A stretch of 45,416 bases of DNA from Lachnospiraceae bacterium (GTDB taxonomy: Bacteria > Bacillota > Clostridia > Lachnospirales > Lachnospiraceae), in assembly GCA_022797375.1 (NCBI GenBank), contig JAAWKM010000009.1, positions 1 through 45,416 on the forward strand. Reading direction: 5' to 3'. Of this stretch, positions 1-8,076 are shown one piece after another; position 1 is the first letter of the stretch; every line of letters starts with the position of its first letter. A program made the position numbers and the translations under genes. The notes beneath the pieces were generated by a model. The model worked only from the letters and a program-made list of their open reading frames with translations, ran no database searches and had not been told where the DNA came from.

Positions 1-190
1 ATCAGAGCCATCCGCTTCCACAACTGCCTTTCCACTGCTTCCATCAGCAATTTTATCCTGCTTTACCGGCACTTTAGTTCCTGCTCCAGAACTACCACCA
101 GATACATCAGAGCCATCCGCTTCCACAACTGCCTTTCTGCCGCTTCCATCAGCAATTTTATCCTGCTTTACTGGCACTTTAGTTCCTGCT
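1..190 (-). repeat. 105-bp in-frame tandem repeat
   Basis: Bases 1-85 and 106-190 are nearly identical (a few substitutions, such as ttccactgc versus ttctgccgc). The period is 105 bp, which is 35 codons, so copy-number change would keep the frame. The repeat lies inside the partial membrane-protein gene and may continue beyond the left edge. Confidence 0.85.
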
Positions 191-462
191 TTTTCATCTG
201 ATATTACTTGCTTTTTAAAAACAGGCACTGATGGTGTCAGAGTAGCATCTGTAAGGCACACCCCTGTCACAGCAACAAAGGTTAAACATAGGAATACAAG
301 ACCAAAGAAATTCAGTGTTTCGTCTACAAAACATCGGATTTTATGTTTTCTGTCATCATAATCTGGATTGCAACAAAGCCCGATTACTATAACCACAATC
401 ATGTAAACAAACAACACATACCAAACATCTACCAATATTTGAAACACAAAAGACCAGTCCAT
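1..462 (-). CDS. Two-TM membrane protein with 35-residue tandem repeats (3' end outside window)
   Basis: I do not recognise this protein. The start at 462 is set by an AGGAGGTG ribosome site about 8 bases upstream. The reading frame is open to the left edge, so the C-terminus is missing. Residues about 5-30 and 46-65 are hydrophobic and look like two membrane segments, separated by a charged loop (NPDYDDRKHK). From about residue 90 comes a hydrophilic region built from a repeat that starts AGTKVPVKQDKIADGS and continues KAVVEADGSD, with a 35-residue period; nearly two copies are visible. This suggests a membrane anchor with a repetitive exposed stalk. It is probably the last gene seen of a minus-strand accessory cluster. 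Function is unknown. Confidence 0.7.
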   Translation of the reverse strand, partial: MDWSFVFQILVDVWYVLFVYMIVVIVIGLCCNPDYDDRKHKIRCFVDETLNFFGLVFLCLTFVAVTGVCLTDATLTPSVPVFKKQVISDEKAGTKVPVKQDKIADGSGRKAVVEADGSDVSGGSSGAGTKVPVKQDKIADGSSGKAVVEADGSD

Positions 463-587
463 ATACAACACCTCCTGTTAATTTTACATTTACCATTAAA
501 TATTTTATAAGACTTTTATAATAACCTAATATCATTTGGTTTATGAAATCCCCTTAAGATATCCTAGCTAATTTTCAAATAACACCA

Positions 588-1258
588 TCAACCATGCACC
601 TTTTTAAGATTCCAGTAGTTTACAAGCATTTTACCCATACCATTCAAATAAACCATTGCATCCTTAAACTGATAACCAACTACAGTATTTATGCTGGTAA
701 AACCCAACCCCGTAAGCATTTTACGTTCTCTGCCCAATACCTCGGTATAAGGCACAGGTTTTTTATCAGCTGGTAGGATTTGGCCATGACAAGAATATGG
801 GTCATAATATTTATCAGTTGAAAACTCCTCAGTACTGACATATGCTTCTGTACAGATAATATAATTTTCTGAAACGTTTTGATAAGACTTGCAAAGATTT
901 CTAATCATAGCTCTCTTCTCTTTTACTGTTCCAAAACACTCATTAATTTTGACTACTATAGCTGTCTTATTTAAATTAATAAGAGCTTCTACAATATAAT
1001 ATATTGTAAAATCATCTTTAAGTTCTTCAAGAATGGTATCTTCACCTATATTTGTATATCCTATAACCAATTCACTAGGCTTTCTGATCATATTTTCCTT
1101 CTCCTTTACCGTTTCAAAATATTCATCAAATTTGACCACTATAGTTGTCTTATTTAAATTAATAAGAGCTTCTGCAATATCATAAAATCATCTTTAAATT
1201 CTTCAAGAATGGTATCTTCATCTATAGTTGTGTATCCTATAACCAATTCACTAGGCAT
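588..1258 (-). pseudogene. Unknown protein gene with internal tandem duplication and a frameshift
   Basis: The gene starts well at 1258 (AGAGGTGAT ribosome site, then MPSELVIGY) but runs into a stop at 1154 after 34 residues. The same sequence starts again in another frame and stays open from 1139 to 588. The two halves are a tandem duplication: the block SELVIGYTxIxEDTILEE occurs twice, about 176 bp apart. The upstream copy is 7 bp shorter than the downstream copy around 1170, and this loss causes the frameshift. The C-terminal part (183 codons from 1139) has no motif I recognise. It may be a real decayed gene, or it may be intact in the organism if the 7-bp loss is a sequence error. No homology is claimed. 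Confidence 0.6.
898..1256 (-). repeat. Tandem segmental duplication (176/183 bp)
   Basis: Copy A spans about 1081-1256 and copy B about 898-1080. Both contain CCTAGTGAATTGGTTATAGG at the same relative place and end at a GTAAArGAGAAG segment. Copy A lacks 7 bases found in copy B near 1170, consistent with slippage between short ATAT repeats. Confidence 0.75.
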
Positions 1259-1340
1259 TTTATCACCTCTTTTTCTATACCAGCATACCTTTATGCAGTA
1301 TGTTACACTATTGCCCTGGTTACAATACCAGGACACTCTG

Positions 1341-1677
1341 CTATTTACTGCACCAATGTCCTGATTTAAACACAAGTGACAGATTATCAGCATCTACCGA
1401 TTTTACACTATCACTTTCAATATATTCCGCACTGCCACCAGTTATAAGGTACAAATCATTATCCCACGTCGTGAATATATCTGTCCTGCCTGTATCAATT
1501 TTCCTTGCTTCACCGTTTTTCGTGTTAATTGTTTATTTCTTTGCCTGTTAAATTAAAACCACCAATATTTGTGCCAACATTTTGGTAAGACTTTACCCTG
1601 CACACCGCAGCTATAGTCATCACTAGCATAACAAAACTAATAACTACGTAACCTGCCCTGACAATATACCTTTTCAT
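1341..1677 (-). pseudogene. Small membrane-anchored protein, frameshifted
   Basis: ATG at 1677 follows a GGAGGCAG ribosome site. The first 50 residues begin MKRYIVRAGYVVISF, a short basic end followed by a hydrophobic segment (one membrane anchor or signal peptide). A stop at 1525 ends this frame, but the neighbouring frame continues without a break as INTKNGEARKIDTGR and on to a stop at 1341. The junction is an A-rich run (GAAATAAACAATTAAC). The natural protein would be about 110 residues. The start overlaps the end of the upstream small gene by an ATGA, which implies translational coupling. The family is unknown. Confidence 0.55.
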
Positions 1678-1918
1678 AAACTGCCTCCTGTCCAGTTATC
1701 CCGCCAGATACCCTGCGGCAGCTTAAAACATAACCCCCACACATCAAAATCAAAATAAAGTATACCTGCCATCATCTGACAAATGCACACATTGTATCAC
1801 TCCGTACTCTAAACGGGGCTGCCCTGTTACACAATTAAAACCTGCCCAGACAGGAATATCTGGCAATTTAATTTTTACCAACATTTTTACCGCTATAAAA
1901 CTGCCAGAATACAGACAT
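1674..1918 (-). pseudogene. Small unknown gene with two apparent frameshifts
   Basis: A start at 1918 follows TAGAGGTG at good spacing (MSVFWQFYSGKNVGK). The frame then shifts at GGTAAAAATTAAATTG into VKIKLPDIPVWAGFNC, which by itself is an open frame of 44 codons (1884 to 1750). It shifts again near GGTATACTTTATTTTG into a tail containing FDFDVWGLCFKLPQGIWRD. The last stop overlaps the next gene's ATG (ATGA). Joined, it would give about 80 residues. The sense-like composition across all three frames is the only evidence that this was one gene, and the product is unrecognised. Confidence 0.4.
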
Positions 1919-2228
1919 CGCGAGCTGCACCTCTAGTTACCCCGGCATTATTACGGTACTATCTGCCTTACTGGTTTCCGTGACAATAATCTTCCTTGTA
2001 AATCCCGGCCCAGCCTATAGCAGAGCTATAAAACATGCACAACTACAAACATCAAAATGCTGTAAGACATACAACCACACTTTAACCACAAACCTCCCTC
2101 CATTCTAAAAAGAATTGCTTCCTCTGTAAGACAACCCTGCTGGCTAATTTGTTATATTTATAACACAGGCCACAAAGAGGTTTTCAGACTCCCAGTATTT
2201 AGGCGGAAATATCAATTAAACATATAAA
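1919..2228. other. Gap with only short minus-strand ORF remnants
   Basis: No open frame over about 25 codons with a clear start is seen here. A minus-strand ATG near 2107 in an A/G-rich stretch (ATGGAGGGAGGTTTGTGG) gives about 25 residues, then TAG. The same frame stays open for a further 25 codons after that stop. This may be another decayed small gene. Confidence 0.35.
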
Positions 2229-2256
2229 GGGCTGCCCTCATTTCTGAAGACAGCCC
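2229..2256 (-). terminator. Rho-independent terminator
   Basis: An 11-bp stem (GGGCTGTCTTC pairing with GAGGGCAGCCC, G-U pairs included) and a 6-base loop (AGAAAT) are followed on the minus strand by TTTATATGTTT. It lies just past the DUF4325 gene stop. Confidence 0.75.
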
Positions 2257-2270
2257 ATAGCCTTACTATT

Positions 2271-2576
2271 TTAATAAAAAGATTTTGCCACTGTTATTGT
2301 CCTGCTTAATGCATCTGTTGACTTTAACCCGATAATTACTAGTTTTTCTTTCAGTTCACTGCTGTGGTGTTTTTTATACAACGCACCTATAGCAGCATCT
2401 AAAAAGTGTGTAAGTACAACTTCCACACAACTAAAATCAACAACTATCCTTCTGCCATCTGACAGAAATTTTTCAATTTCGGCATTAAGGATTTCACCAT
2501 CTGAGTCTGAAACAGCCAGACTTCCAACCAGCCCATAAACTGATATCCTTTCCATAACAATATTCCCCGTTATCAC
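2271..2576 (-). CDS. STAS-like DUF4325 family protein
   Basis: A 101-residue protein. Residues about 43-80 carry the pattern typical of the STAS-like DUF4325 domain: IVVDFSCVEVVLTHFLDAA, where a beta strand ending in VDF is followed by V..V...F.D. This precedes an alpha/beta tail (LVIIGLKSTDAL). Such domains resemble anti-sigma-antagonist folds and occur in regulatory and mobile-element contexts, but their partner is often unknown. The start overlaps the stop of the upstream 78-residue gene by 4 bases, so the two are translated as a pair. A second possible start (MERISVYGL) lies 7 codons in. It is followed by a clear terminator. The domain call is fairly secure; the role is not known. Confidence 0.65.
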   Translation of the reverse strand: MITGNIVMERISVYGLVGSLAVSDSDGEILNAEIEKFLSDGRRIVVDFSCVEVVLTHFLDAAIGALYKKHHSSELKEKLVIIGLKSTDALSRTITVAKSFY

Positions 2577-2809
2577 ACTCTATTGCTGTAAAGACTAAGT
2601 ATTGTACCCAGAGCAAGCCATTCACGTTGAAACTTTGTATTTTCCTCTTCTTCGATGTTTTTTAATCTCAGTCTTTCTTTTTCTTGTTCCTCTTCTCCCA
2701 AACTATTAAACCACTCCTCATATAAAACCTGCCTGTACCAGTTAATAACATTAACATAAGACGTTCTCCTAAAAGTAACAAACCACCTGTATAGTGAATA
2801 CCACGCCAT
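2573..2809 (-). CDS. Small hypothetical protein paired with the DUF4325 gene
   Basis: A 78-residue product with a good ribosome site (TTAGGAGGGTATT before ATG). The N-terminal half is aromatic and basic (MAWYSLYRWFVTFRR). Residues about 35-60 are strongly charged (LGEEEQEKERLRLKNIEEEE) and likely form a helix or coiled coil, followed by a hydrophobic C-terminal helix. Its stop overlaps the DUF4325 start, so the two products probably work together, perhaps as binding partners. I do not recognise the family. Confidence 0.6.
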   Translation of the reverse strand: MAWYSLYRWFVTFRRTSYVNVINWYRQVLYEEWFNSLGEEEQEKERLRLKNIEEEENTKFQREWLALGTILSLYSNRV

Positions 2810-2871
2810 AATACCCTCCTAACTCAAATAAAAGACCTGTTCCAATTTAACGACTGCTATATACTGAGTTT

Positions 2872-3030
2872 TTAAATAAACATATAATATAAAGCATTTT
2901 CTATACTACTCTTTAAATCTGCCATATCAGAATACATTTTGTTTTCCGCATCTGTGCAGTCATCTTCAACAGGTGCATTGTTGAGCAGAAAATCTATTTC
3001 ATTGTATAACCTGATAATCCTGTCCTCCAT
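2872..3030 (-). CDS. Small acidic helical protein (52 aa)
   Basis: The ORF begins MEDRIIRLYNEIDFLLNNA and ends NALYYMFI. It is acidic and predicted to be mostly helical. It starts 23 bases after the stop of the YkgJ-like gene and has only a weak ribosome site (GCAGAAGC), so translation may be coupled to that gene. Composition and position favour a real gene, but no family is recognised. Confidence 0.45.
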   Translation of the reverse strand: MEDRIIRLYNEIDFLLNNAPVEDDCTDAENKMYSDMADLKSSIENALYYMFI

Positions 3031-3052
3031 TCTAGCTTCTGCAAAAATAACA

Positions 3053-3769
3053 TTATACTACGCCGCCAAGAGCCCTATCCAGCATATTAGAAACCTCCCT
3101 GGCATTTGTTTCAAACTGAAACAGAAATTCCTCTTCTGTACTGTAATCTAGATAAATCTTGGCAAATGTAACTGTCCAGAGCCGTTCCATTATACTTTGC
3201 TCTATAATCTTCTCAGCTTTTCTGAAACTCTTACTCATTTTAGCCACTAACCATGACCATTCCAGGAAATACTCATCATTGACAGGAACCCCAAAAGATT
3301 CCAGCCATTCCCTTACAGTATGTGTTTCTGAACAGTCTCCGCACCTAGGATTATTAAAAATATACTGGACGCAATTCTGTCCGTTAATGCACAATCCGTC
3401 CCCACTCTCACCCGCTATTAAATACCTTCCAACAGGAAACATTGCACAAATAACCGGCTTTGCGTTGTGTACCCGGCATTTCTGGTTTTTAAGCAGTGGA
3501 CATTTTTTAGCTATTCCCTTTGGCTTAAGTCTGACAATTGGAATTCTGCTGTCCTCTCCAACATATACCTCACAGTATTTTTTGAAAAATTCCTCTGTGC
3601 TAGTCTTCATTTCTTTAGACATATTATAAATATCCCTGGAAGACAGTAAAATATCTTCCCTGTTTAAACAGCATTCACCGCACATAGTGCAATGAAACTT
3701 AAATGTATCATCAAGACCCAATTTCATTGAAACAAGGTTATCTGCAATATTATTTAAATATCTATTCAT
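3053..3769 (-). CDS. YkgJ-like cysteine-cluster protein (putative Zn/Fe chelating)
   Basis: A 238-residue protein starting at 3769 after GAAGGAGTAAAG. The frame is open further upstream, but that extension has no ribosome site. A conserved cluster CTMCGECC lies at residues 27-34, followed by KKCPLLKNQKCRVH, KPVICAMFPVG and CINGQNC...CGDC. This is the cysteine layout of the YkgJ/CxxCxxCC family, annotated as a zinc- or iron-chelating domain. The C-terminal third is helical (FRKAEKIIEQS). Biochemical function in this family is largely unproved. The gene lies upstream of the 52-residue gene and the DUF4325 pair on the same strand. The 237 bp before it (3770-4006) show no credible gene. Confidence 0.8.
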   Translation of the reverse strand: MNRYLNNIADNLVSMKLGLDDTFKFHCTMCGECCLNREDILLSSRDIYNMSKEMKTSTEEFFKKYCEVYVGEDSRIPIVRLKPKGIAKKCPLLKNQKCRVHNAKPVICAMFPVGRYLIAGESGDGLCINGQNCVQYIFNNPRCGDCSETHTVREWLESFGVPVNDEYFLEWSWLVAKMSKSFRKAEKIIEQSIMERLWTVTFAKIYLDYSTEEEFLFQFETNAREVSNMLDRALGGVV

Positions 3770-4006
3770 CTTTACTCCTTCTATTAGCCTTTTCAGCAAC
3801 ACATAAATCACAACAAGCCAGACAAAGGCTGCTTTCCTGTACAAACCTGTCTGGCTGCTTAAAAAGATTAACCACCTCATCAGTGGAAAACCTGTACAAT
3901 TAAAAGTTTACTGGCTCTTTATGGAACCAGTATCTGATGCTAGTTTCAAAAACCAGCTTTTTGGGCAAACACAATATAATCTATTTCTTCCAGTGCACTG
4001 GACTCA

Positions 4007-4237
4007 CTAATACTCCCTCTCAACAGGCTGGAACCAGGAATGCAAGGATATGATATCACCAAGCACTATAGCTAAAGCCTCTGCAATGCTAACATCCTTG
4101 CTATCATAAAGACCTCCGTCACTTTCTTGGAAATCCATCCCCATAACTAAATAATCATATCCTCCTGTAACTTCCCTAATTGCAAACATATCTGTCCCCA
4201 GCTGCAAATGCAAAAACAGTTTCTTCTCTTCCTGCAA
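4007..4237 (-). CDS. Small hypothetical protein (76 aa)
   Basis: Reads from a TTG at 4237 (AAGGAAATGC upstream) and begins LQEEKKLFLHLQLGTDMF when the first codon is read as Leu. An ATG three bases upstream of that TTG is in another frame and stops after 21 codons, so a start-proximal frameshift is also possible. The centre is GGYDYLVMGMDFQESDGG and the end is helical (SIAEALAIVLGDI). It starts about 20 bases after the endonuclease IV stop, so the two are probably co-transcribed. The family is unknown. Confidence 0.5.
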   Translation of the reverse strand: MQEEKKLFLHLQLGTDMFAIREVTGGYDYLVMGMDFQESDGGLYDSKDVSIAEALAIVLGDIISLHSWFQPVEREY

Positions 4238-4258
4238 GCATTTCCTTCACATCCTGTA

Positions 4259-5095
4259 TTATTTACCTCCTTCATACAGCCAGCCTTTAACCATTGCTAT
4301 TTCTTCCTGGTACTCTGTTAAATTGCAAGGTGTTTCCATAATAACTGGCTTTCCAGCCAAAGCAGGATGTGTAACCACCCTTTTTAGCGCCTCAAGCCCT
4401 ATAGTGCCCCTGCCAAGTTTTGCGTGCCTGTCTTTCCTGGAACCCAGACCATACAGACTGTCATTAAGATGAATTGCTTTCAGTCTGCCAAGACCAATAG
4501 TACTGTCAAATGCAGCAAGGACGACATCAAGGTCATTCCTGATATCATACCCAGCGTCCCATACATGGCATGTGTCAAAACAGACACCAATTTTTTCCTG
4601 CCACACAACTTTGCTAAAGATAGCTGCAAGTTCACTAAAATTCCTGCCAAGTTCCGTTCCTTTTCCTGCCATCGTTTCCAGCAGTACGACAGTTGATTGC
4701 CTGGCATCCAGTACACTGTTTAATGCATCTGCAACAAAATCTGTCCCTGCCTGTATACCCTGGAACATATGAGAACCTGGATGGAAATTATAATAATTTC
4801 CTGGCATCTGCTCCATCAGCACCAGGTCATCTTTAAGCATTATTATTGCTTTCCTGCGCACATCTTCCCTGTCAGAGCACAAATTCATAGTATACGCACT
4901 ATGCACTACCAGAGAGGCAGACTTCCCATCTGTCCGCCTAAACTGAGCCAGTTCTTCCTGTGATGGCTTTCTGGCAGCACCTCCACGTGGGTTCCTGATA
5001 AAAAATGCAAAAGTATCTGCACCAATCTTCTCTGCCGTTCCAGCCATACTGGCATACCCATCTGAAATACTTAGATGACACCCAACATATCCCAT
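4259..5095 (-). CDS. nfo: Endonuclease IV (AP endonuclease)
   Basis: A 278-residue TIM-barrel AP endonuclease that cuts DNA 5' to abasic sites in base-excision repair. The metal-binding signature residues of the family are visible: H65 (VVHSAY), H105 in NFHPGSH, E140 in LLETMAGKGTELG, D174 and H177 in VCFDTCHVWDAGYD, H209 in HLNDS, the segment KDRHAKLGRG (about 221-230), and E254 in METP. Length matches the usual 280 residues. A GGTAGTG ribosome site precedes the ATG. Its presence with dUTPase in the same minus-strand block suits an element that manages uracil and abasic DNA, although nfo is also a common chromosomal gene. Confidence 0.95.
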   Translation of the reverse strand: MGYVGCHLSISDGYASMAGTAEKIGADTFAFFIRNPRGGAARKPSQEELAQFRRTDGKSASLVVHSAYTMNLCSDREDVRRKAIIMLKDDLVLMEQMPGNYYNFHPGSHMFQGIQAGTDFVADALNSVLDARQSTVVLLETMAGKGTELGRNFSELAAIFSKVVWQEKIGVCFDTCHVWDAGYDIRNDLDVVLAAFDSTIGLGRLKAIHLNDSLYGLGSRKDRHAKLGRGTIGLEALKRVVTHPALAGKPVIMETPCNLTEYQEEIAMVKGWLYEGGK

Positions 5096-5181
5096 AACAC
5101 TACCTTTTTCCTTTCCGTTTCTATAACACTAATTCTTTACTGCCATACAAAGCCATCCCCAAAGATATCAGCACCAGTTAC

Positions 5182-5451
5182 CTAAACAAGCAACTTCCTG
5201 CCATACAGACGCTTTTCTAATAACCTATACGCTTCAAAAATACCCACCTTCCTAAAAGAACCTGGGTTAATAGCAACCTCTGTCCAGGTAAATGAAATTG
5301 TAAAACCCCCAACAGCAGACTTCATAACAAAAAGTCTGTTATTGGTATAAACTACAGGCCCTATGACAAAATGAAAATTTCCCATCTCAGTTACAGGTAC
5401 TCTCACCCAGTCACCTAAACCAAAAAATTGTCCTGGCAGCTCTTCCTCCAT
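5182..5451 (-). CDS. Hypothetical protein, beta-rich
   Basis: An 89-residue product. I choose ATG 5451 (GAGGGATGG ribosome site 8 bases upstream) over an in-frame GTG 7 codons earlier. The sequence alternates hydrophobic strands (LGDWVRVPVTEMGNFHFVIG, FVMKSAVGGFTISFTW) and ends with a helix (EAYRLLEKRL), suggesting a small beta-barrel. No family is recognised. It lies 86 bp upstream of nfo on the same strand. Confidence 0.55.
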   Translation of the reverse strand: MEEELPGQFFGLGDWVRVPVTEMGNFHFVIGPVVYTNNRLFVMKSAVGGFTISFTWTEVAINPGSFRKVGIFEAYRLLEKRLYGRKLLV

Positions 5452-5528
5452 AAAACCATCCCTCTTATGCACACTTCCAGCCCCATTTCTTTTACAAAAT
5501 TGACATTTGCTACAAATTTCCCAGCCAC
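5415..5528 (-). CDS. Possible small overlapping ORF (37 aa)
   Basis: A GTG at 5528 after GAAAGG opens a frame reading (V)AGKFVANVNFVKEMGLEV and ends inside the start of the next gene in another frame. The upstream codons in this frame (KWQLIVGFERV) also look protein-like, so this may be the tail of a truncated gene rather than a complete one. Confidence 0.25.
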   Translation of the reverse strand: MAGKFVANVNFVKEMGLEVCIRGMVLWRKSCQDNFLV

Positions 5529-5617
5529 CCTTTCAAAACCAACTATTAATTGCCACTTAAAACATATACATTAATACTACCCGCAAGAGCAATTTTACCC
5601 TTGTTCTTTCCACCTGC

Positions 5618-5848
5618 CTACACACCTGTTTCCTGTTTATCACTAACAATATCTGCAACAGAAACCATAGGTTGGGGTTGCATTATAATGTATACTGGCA
5701 AATTATCAGCTAATACTCTTAACTGTGTTTGAAGCTCTGCTACGGTACAGACGTATTTTGTACCAATATCTACAACAGTCTGGAGCAAAGCTTTACTAAT
5801 ATCAGCGTTGGAAATAAAACCTCTTGCACGTGAATCAAAATTTGACAT
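5618..5848 (-). CDS. Hypothetical protein (76 aa)
   Basis: Starts at 5848 with a strong GGGAGGTT ribosome site (MSNFDSRARGFISNAD). The middle is a likely helix (ISKALLQTVVDIGTKYVC) and the end has LPVYIIMQPQPMVSVAD. Unknown family. It is divergently oriented to the plus-strand ORF beginning 14 bases away. Confidence 0.55.
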   Translation of the reverse strand: MSNFDSRARGFISNADISKALLQTVVDIGTKYVCTVAELQTQLRVLADNLPVYIIMQPQPMVSVADIVSDKQETGV

Positions 5849-5861
5849 TTTTAACCTCCCT

Positions 5862-6080
5862 ATGTATAATAAACAAAAAGTAAAGGAGCATAGCATATAT
5901 ACTCAAGAACAACAATTACAAATTGCGGTTGCTTATGCAAAAACCGTTTCTAATAACGAAACCACACCAGATGAATTTTTAAACTACATCAATAAAATGC
6001 TCGAAAAGTTCAAGCCAGCTAAAGAGACCGAAATAACATTTAATAAAAGCAAAATTGACACTTCCAGCCTTGTGCTATAA
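5862..6080 (+). CDS. Hypothetical small protein, phage-like
   Basis: A 72-residue ORF reading MYNKQKVKEHSIYTQEQQ with a helical core (LQIAVAYAKTVSNNET) and a charged C-terminus. The ATG at 5862 has no clear ribosome site, while AAAGGAG occurs 20 bases inside the frame, so the 5' end may be wrong or truncated. It is the only plus-strand gene in the accessory block. It overlaps the 3' end of the minus-strand remnant at 5984-6392. Confidence 0.45.
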   Translation: MYNKQKVKEHSIYTQEQQLQIAVAYAKTVSNNETTPDEFLNYINKMLEKFKPAKETEITFNKSKIDTSSLVL

Positions 6081-6392
6081 CAGGCAGCATCTGCCCAGCC
6101 ACAACTGTTTAATCCCCAATACAGCCACTCTTCTACATCAACAACTCTGTTGTATTCTGGCACATTTCTAACTATCTTCACACCAGTCTTGCCATCAATA
6201 ATCTGCTTCAAACCGTATACGGAACTTTTCCCTTCTCTTTCAAGTAAAACCACACAATACTGCCAGTTGCTGCCCTAAAGACCAACGCTATCACTACTAT
6301 AAATTCACAAAGCAGACTAAAATCAAGCAAACTTAGCAGAAAGCCTGCTGCCTGCCGTACAAAGTCTACACACGTTCTAATCCAGGTAGCAT
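5984..6392 (-). pseudogene. Frameshifted membrane-protein remnant
   Basis: Three frames together read as one protein. A start near 6392 gives MLPGLERV. It shifts into DFVRQAAGFLLSLLDFSLL and a second hydrophobic stretch ending FYLKEKGK. It then shifts at the GGGAAAAG run into SSVYGLKQIIDGKTGVKIVR and EEWLYWGLNSCGWADA. At least one membrane segment lies at about 6260-6340. The last 24 codons are antisense to the plus-strand ORF and probably not real. The product is unknown; the frame breaks are at short homopolymers. Confidence 0.4.
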
Positions 6393-6485
6393 CACTTTAT
6401 ACGAGTTTTTTTTCAACACAAACACAATCCACATCTCCTGACTACATGGCTTCTTTACCAAAAGCCAGAACCTTCGGGCACAAAG

Positions 6486-7994
6486 CTATTTCACCTTGTA
6501 AGAAACAGTGTTACTATTTACTGTCTGTGTACCAGTTATATATACCTTAACAACATTACCCTTCTTAAGTTTTTTACCCAGTTTTACAGACCACTTCCCG
6601 TTCCCATCAGAAACAGTGTTGTATACCTTACCAGCTACCTTTACAGTTACTTTTGCGTAGGCAGCAGATGTTCCCTTAACAGTTTTCTTGCCTCTCTTAG
6701 CAACAGTTACAGCAGGAGCTATGGGTTTACTGCTTTGTACAACTTCCTCACTGCTGCCAGTTTCCCGCAAACCATCTACAGTAAAGTATGCCATACAAAA
6801 ATTTTCATCTATATCTGGATTAGCAATACGGACAGTATAATCTCCATTCTTTTTAATTACAACAGAGGCACTTTCAAGCACATTTTCCCTTGTTGATGTT
6901 TTCCATACTTCATTATTCCCTCCATCACAAGGATGGACAGTCCCCTCAACCATCCTTACTGTTCCAGACTGGAAAGACGGAAGGTATTCCTGGCTGTAAT
7001 TAAAAGTGACTGTAGCTTCTGACTTACTGCTGTTGTACTGGATATCCTGTACAGAAAACCTTGAAGATGCTGGCATAAAGCCCATGTATGTAGTAACTTC
7101 AAACGGCACTTTATAACCATTCCAGCGTTCTCCCCTGCAATAGTACGTACCAGCTTTTAAGTACACAGAATAAGGTTTTCCATCAACATTCACCATTGTT
7201 TTTTCACTAACAAGGCATGATGTCAGGTCACGGTTTGAGTATAATGTCCAGTTGACACCATTATCTTCTGCAACAGGGTATGCAAACAGCCACCCGTCTT
7301 CCTGGACTGTAAAGCTGTATGTATCTGTATTTCCAGACCATTTAGTTTCAATGGCATCCTGCCATGCAAACTGTCCGTCACCCATAACATAATCTTTAAG
7401 ACCACCTTCATCTTGCACAACAGGGATTTCATTTATGGGAACACTATCACTTGTACTGTCATACACATTAACCGCCTTGCTCACAGAAGAAAGGTCATCA
7501 GGAACAAAACCAGCGTATACTGTAACAACAAACGGAACTTTATACCCGTTCCACCGGCTTCCTCTGAAATAGTATGTACCAGCCTCCAGGTCAAAACCTT
7601 TGATTTCTGCCCTGTCTGAAGGAGTTGTCTTTATACTGCCACCAATTTTAGCAGTAAGGGCATAGTTACCAAACAGCTCAACATCTACATCATTGCCATC
7701 TGCTAAAGCTGCCAGGTACAACGTCCCAGGCTCTTCCAGGACAATCTTGTGCGCATCTGTATAACCACCCCACTTTGTTTCTATAGAATCCTGGCTGGCA
7801 TACACTCCGTCATTATCAATATAGTCACGGAAACCATCAACAGATGAAACAGTTGCATACTGCACAGACCCGTCTTCCTTGTTGTTTTCTTCTGCCTGTA
7901 CCACTACCGTTGCCACAACAGGCATAGTCTGTGGTGCTCCTAAAGCTACCACAACACTAAATAAACCAAGCTCAATCATCTTCTTTACTCTCAT
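6486..7994 (-). CDS. Secreted protein with two repeat modules and a C-terminal bacterial Ig-like domain
   Basis: A 502-residue product starting at 7994 after AAAGGAGGTTTTATA; the upstream in-frame extension overlaps dut and lacks a ribosome site. Residues 1-34 form a signal peptide (MRVKKMIELG then VVVALGAP, ending VVVQA). Two related modules of about 120 residues follow. Each starts D(Y/F)...DSIETKW or DAIETKW and ends GTYYxRGxRWNGYKVPF and a Y(A/M)GF(V/M)P motif. The layout resembles pre-peptidase or jelly-roll exterior domains. The C-terminal 75 residues (PAVTVAKRGKKTVKGTS to the end) look like a Big_6-type bacterial Ig domain. It lies downstream of dut. Its substrate or binding target is unknown. 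Confidence 0.75.
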   Translation of the reverse strand: MRVKKMIELGLFSVVVALGAPQTMPVVATVVVQAEENNKEDGSVQYATVSSVDGFRDYIDNDGVYASQDSIETKWGGYTDAHKIVLEEPGTLYLAALADGNDVDVELFGNYALTAKIGGSIKTTPSDRAEIKGFDLEAGTYYFRGSRWNGYKVPFVVTVYAGFVPDDLSSVSKAVNVYDSTSDSVPINEIPVVQDEGGLKDYVMGDGQFAWQDAIETKWSGNTDTYSFTVQEDGWLFAYPVAEDNGVNWTLYSNRDLTSCLVSEKTMVNVDGKPYSVYLKAGTYYCRGERWNGYKVPFEVTTYMGFMPASSRFSVQDIQYNSSKSEATVTFNYSQEYLPSFQSGTVRMVEGTVHPCDGGNNEVWKTSTRENVLESASVVIKKNGDYTVRIANPDIDENFCMAYFTVDGLRETGSSEEVVQSSKPIAPAVTVAKRGKKTVKGTSAAYAKVTVKVAGKVYNTVSDGNGKWSVKLGKKLKKGNVVKVYITGTQTVNSNTVSYKVK

Positions 7995-8076
7995 TATAAA
8001 ACCTCCTTTAACTTTACTTTGTACATTTAAACCTGCCTTAAAGAATATGCTGCCATTAAAATGGATTTTTTTCCGC

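Noticed and set aside
1-190. Possible CRISPR-like array
   Set aside because: The repeats are adjacent, 105 bp long, in frame and translate to a regular peptide; there are no spacers.
588-2100. Programmed frameshifting in the small genes
   Set aside because: There is no consistent slippery heptamer with a downstream structure; the shifts fall at different kinds of short runs, and one is a 7-bp loss.
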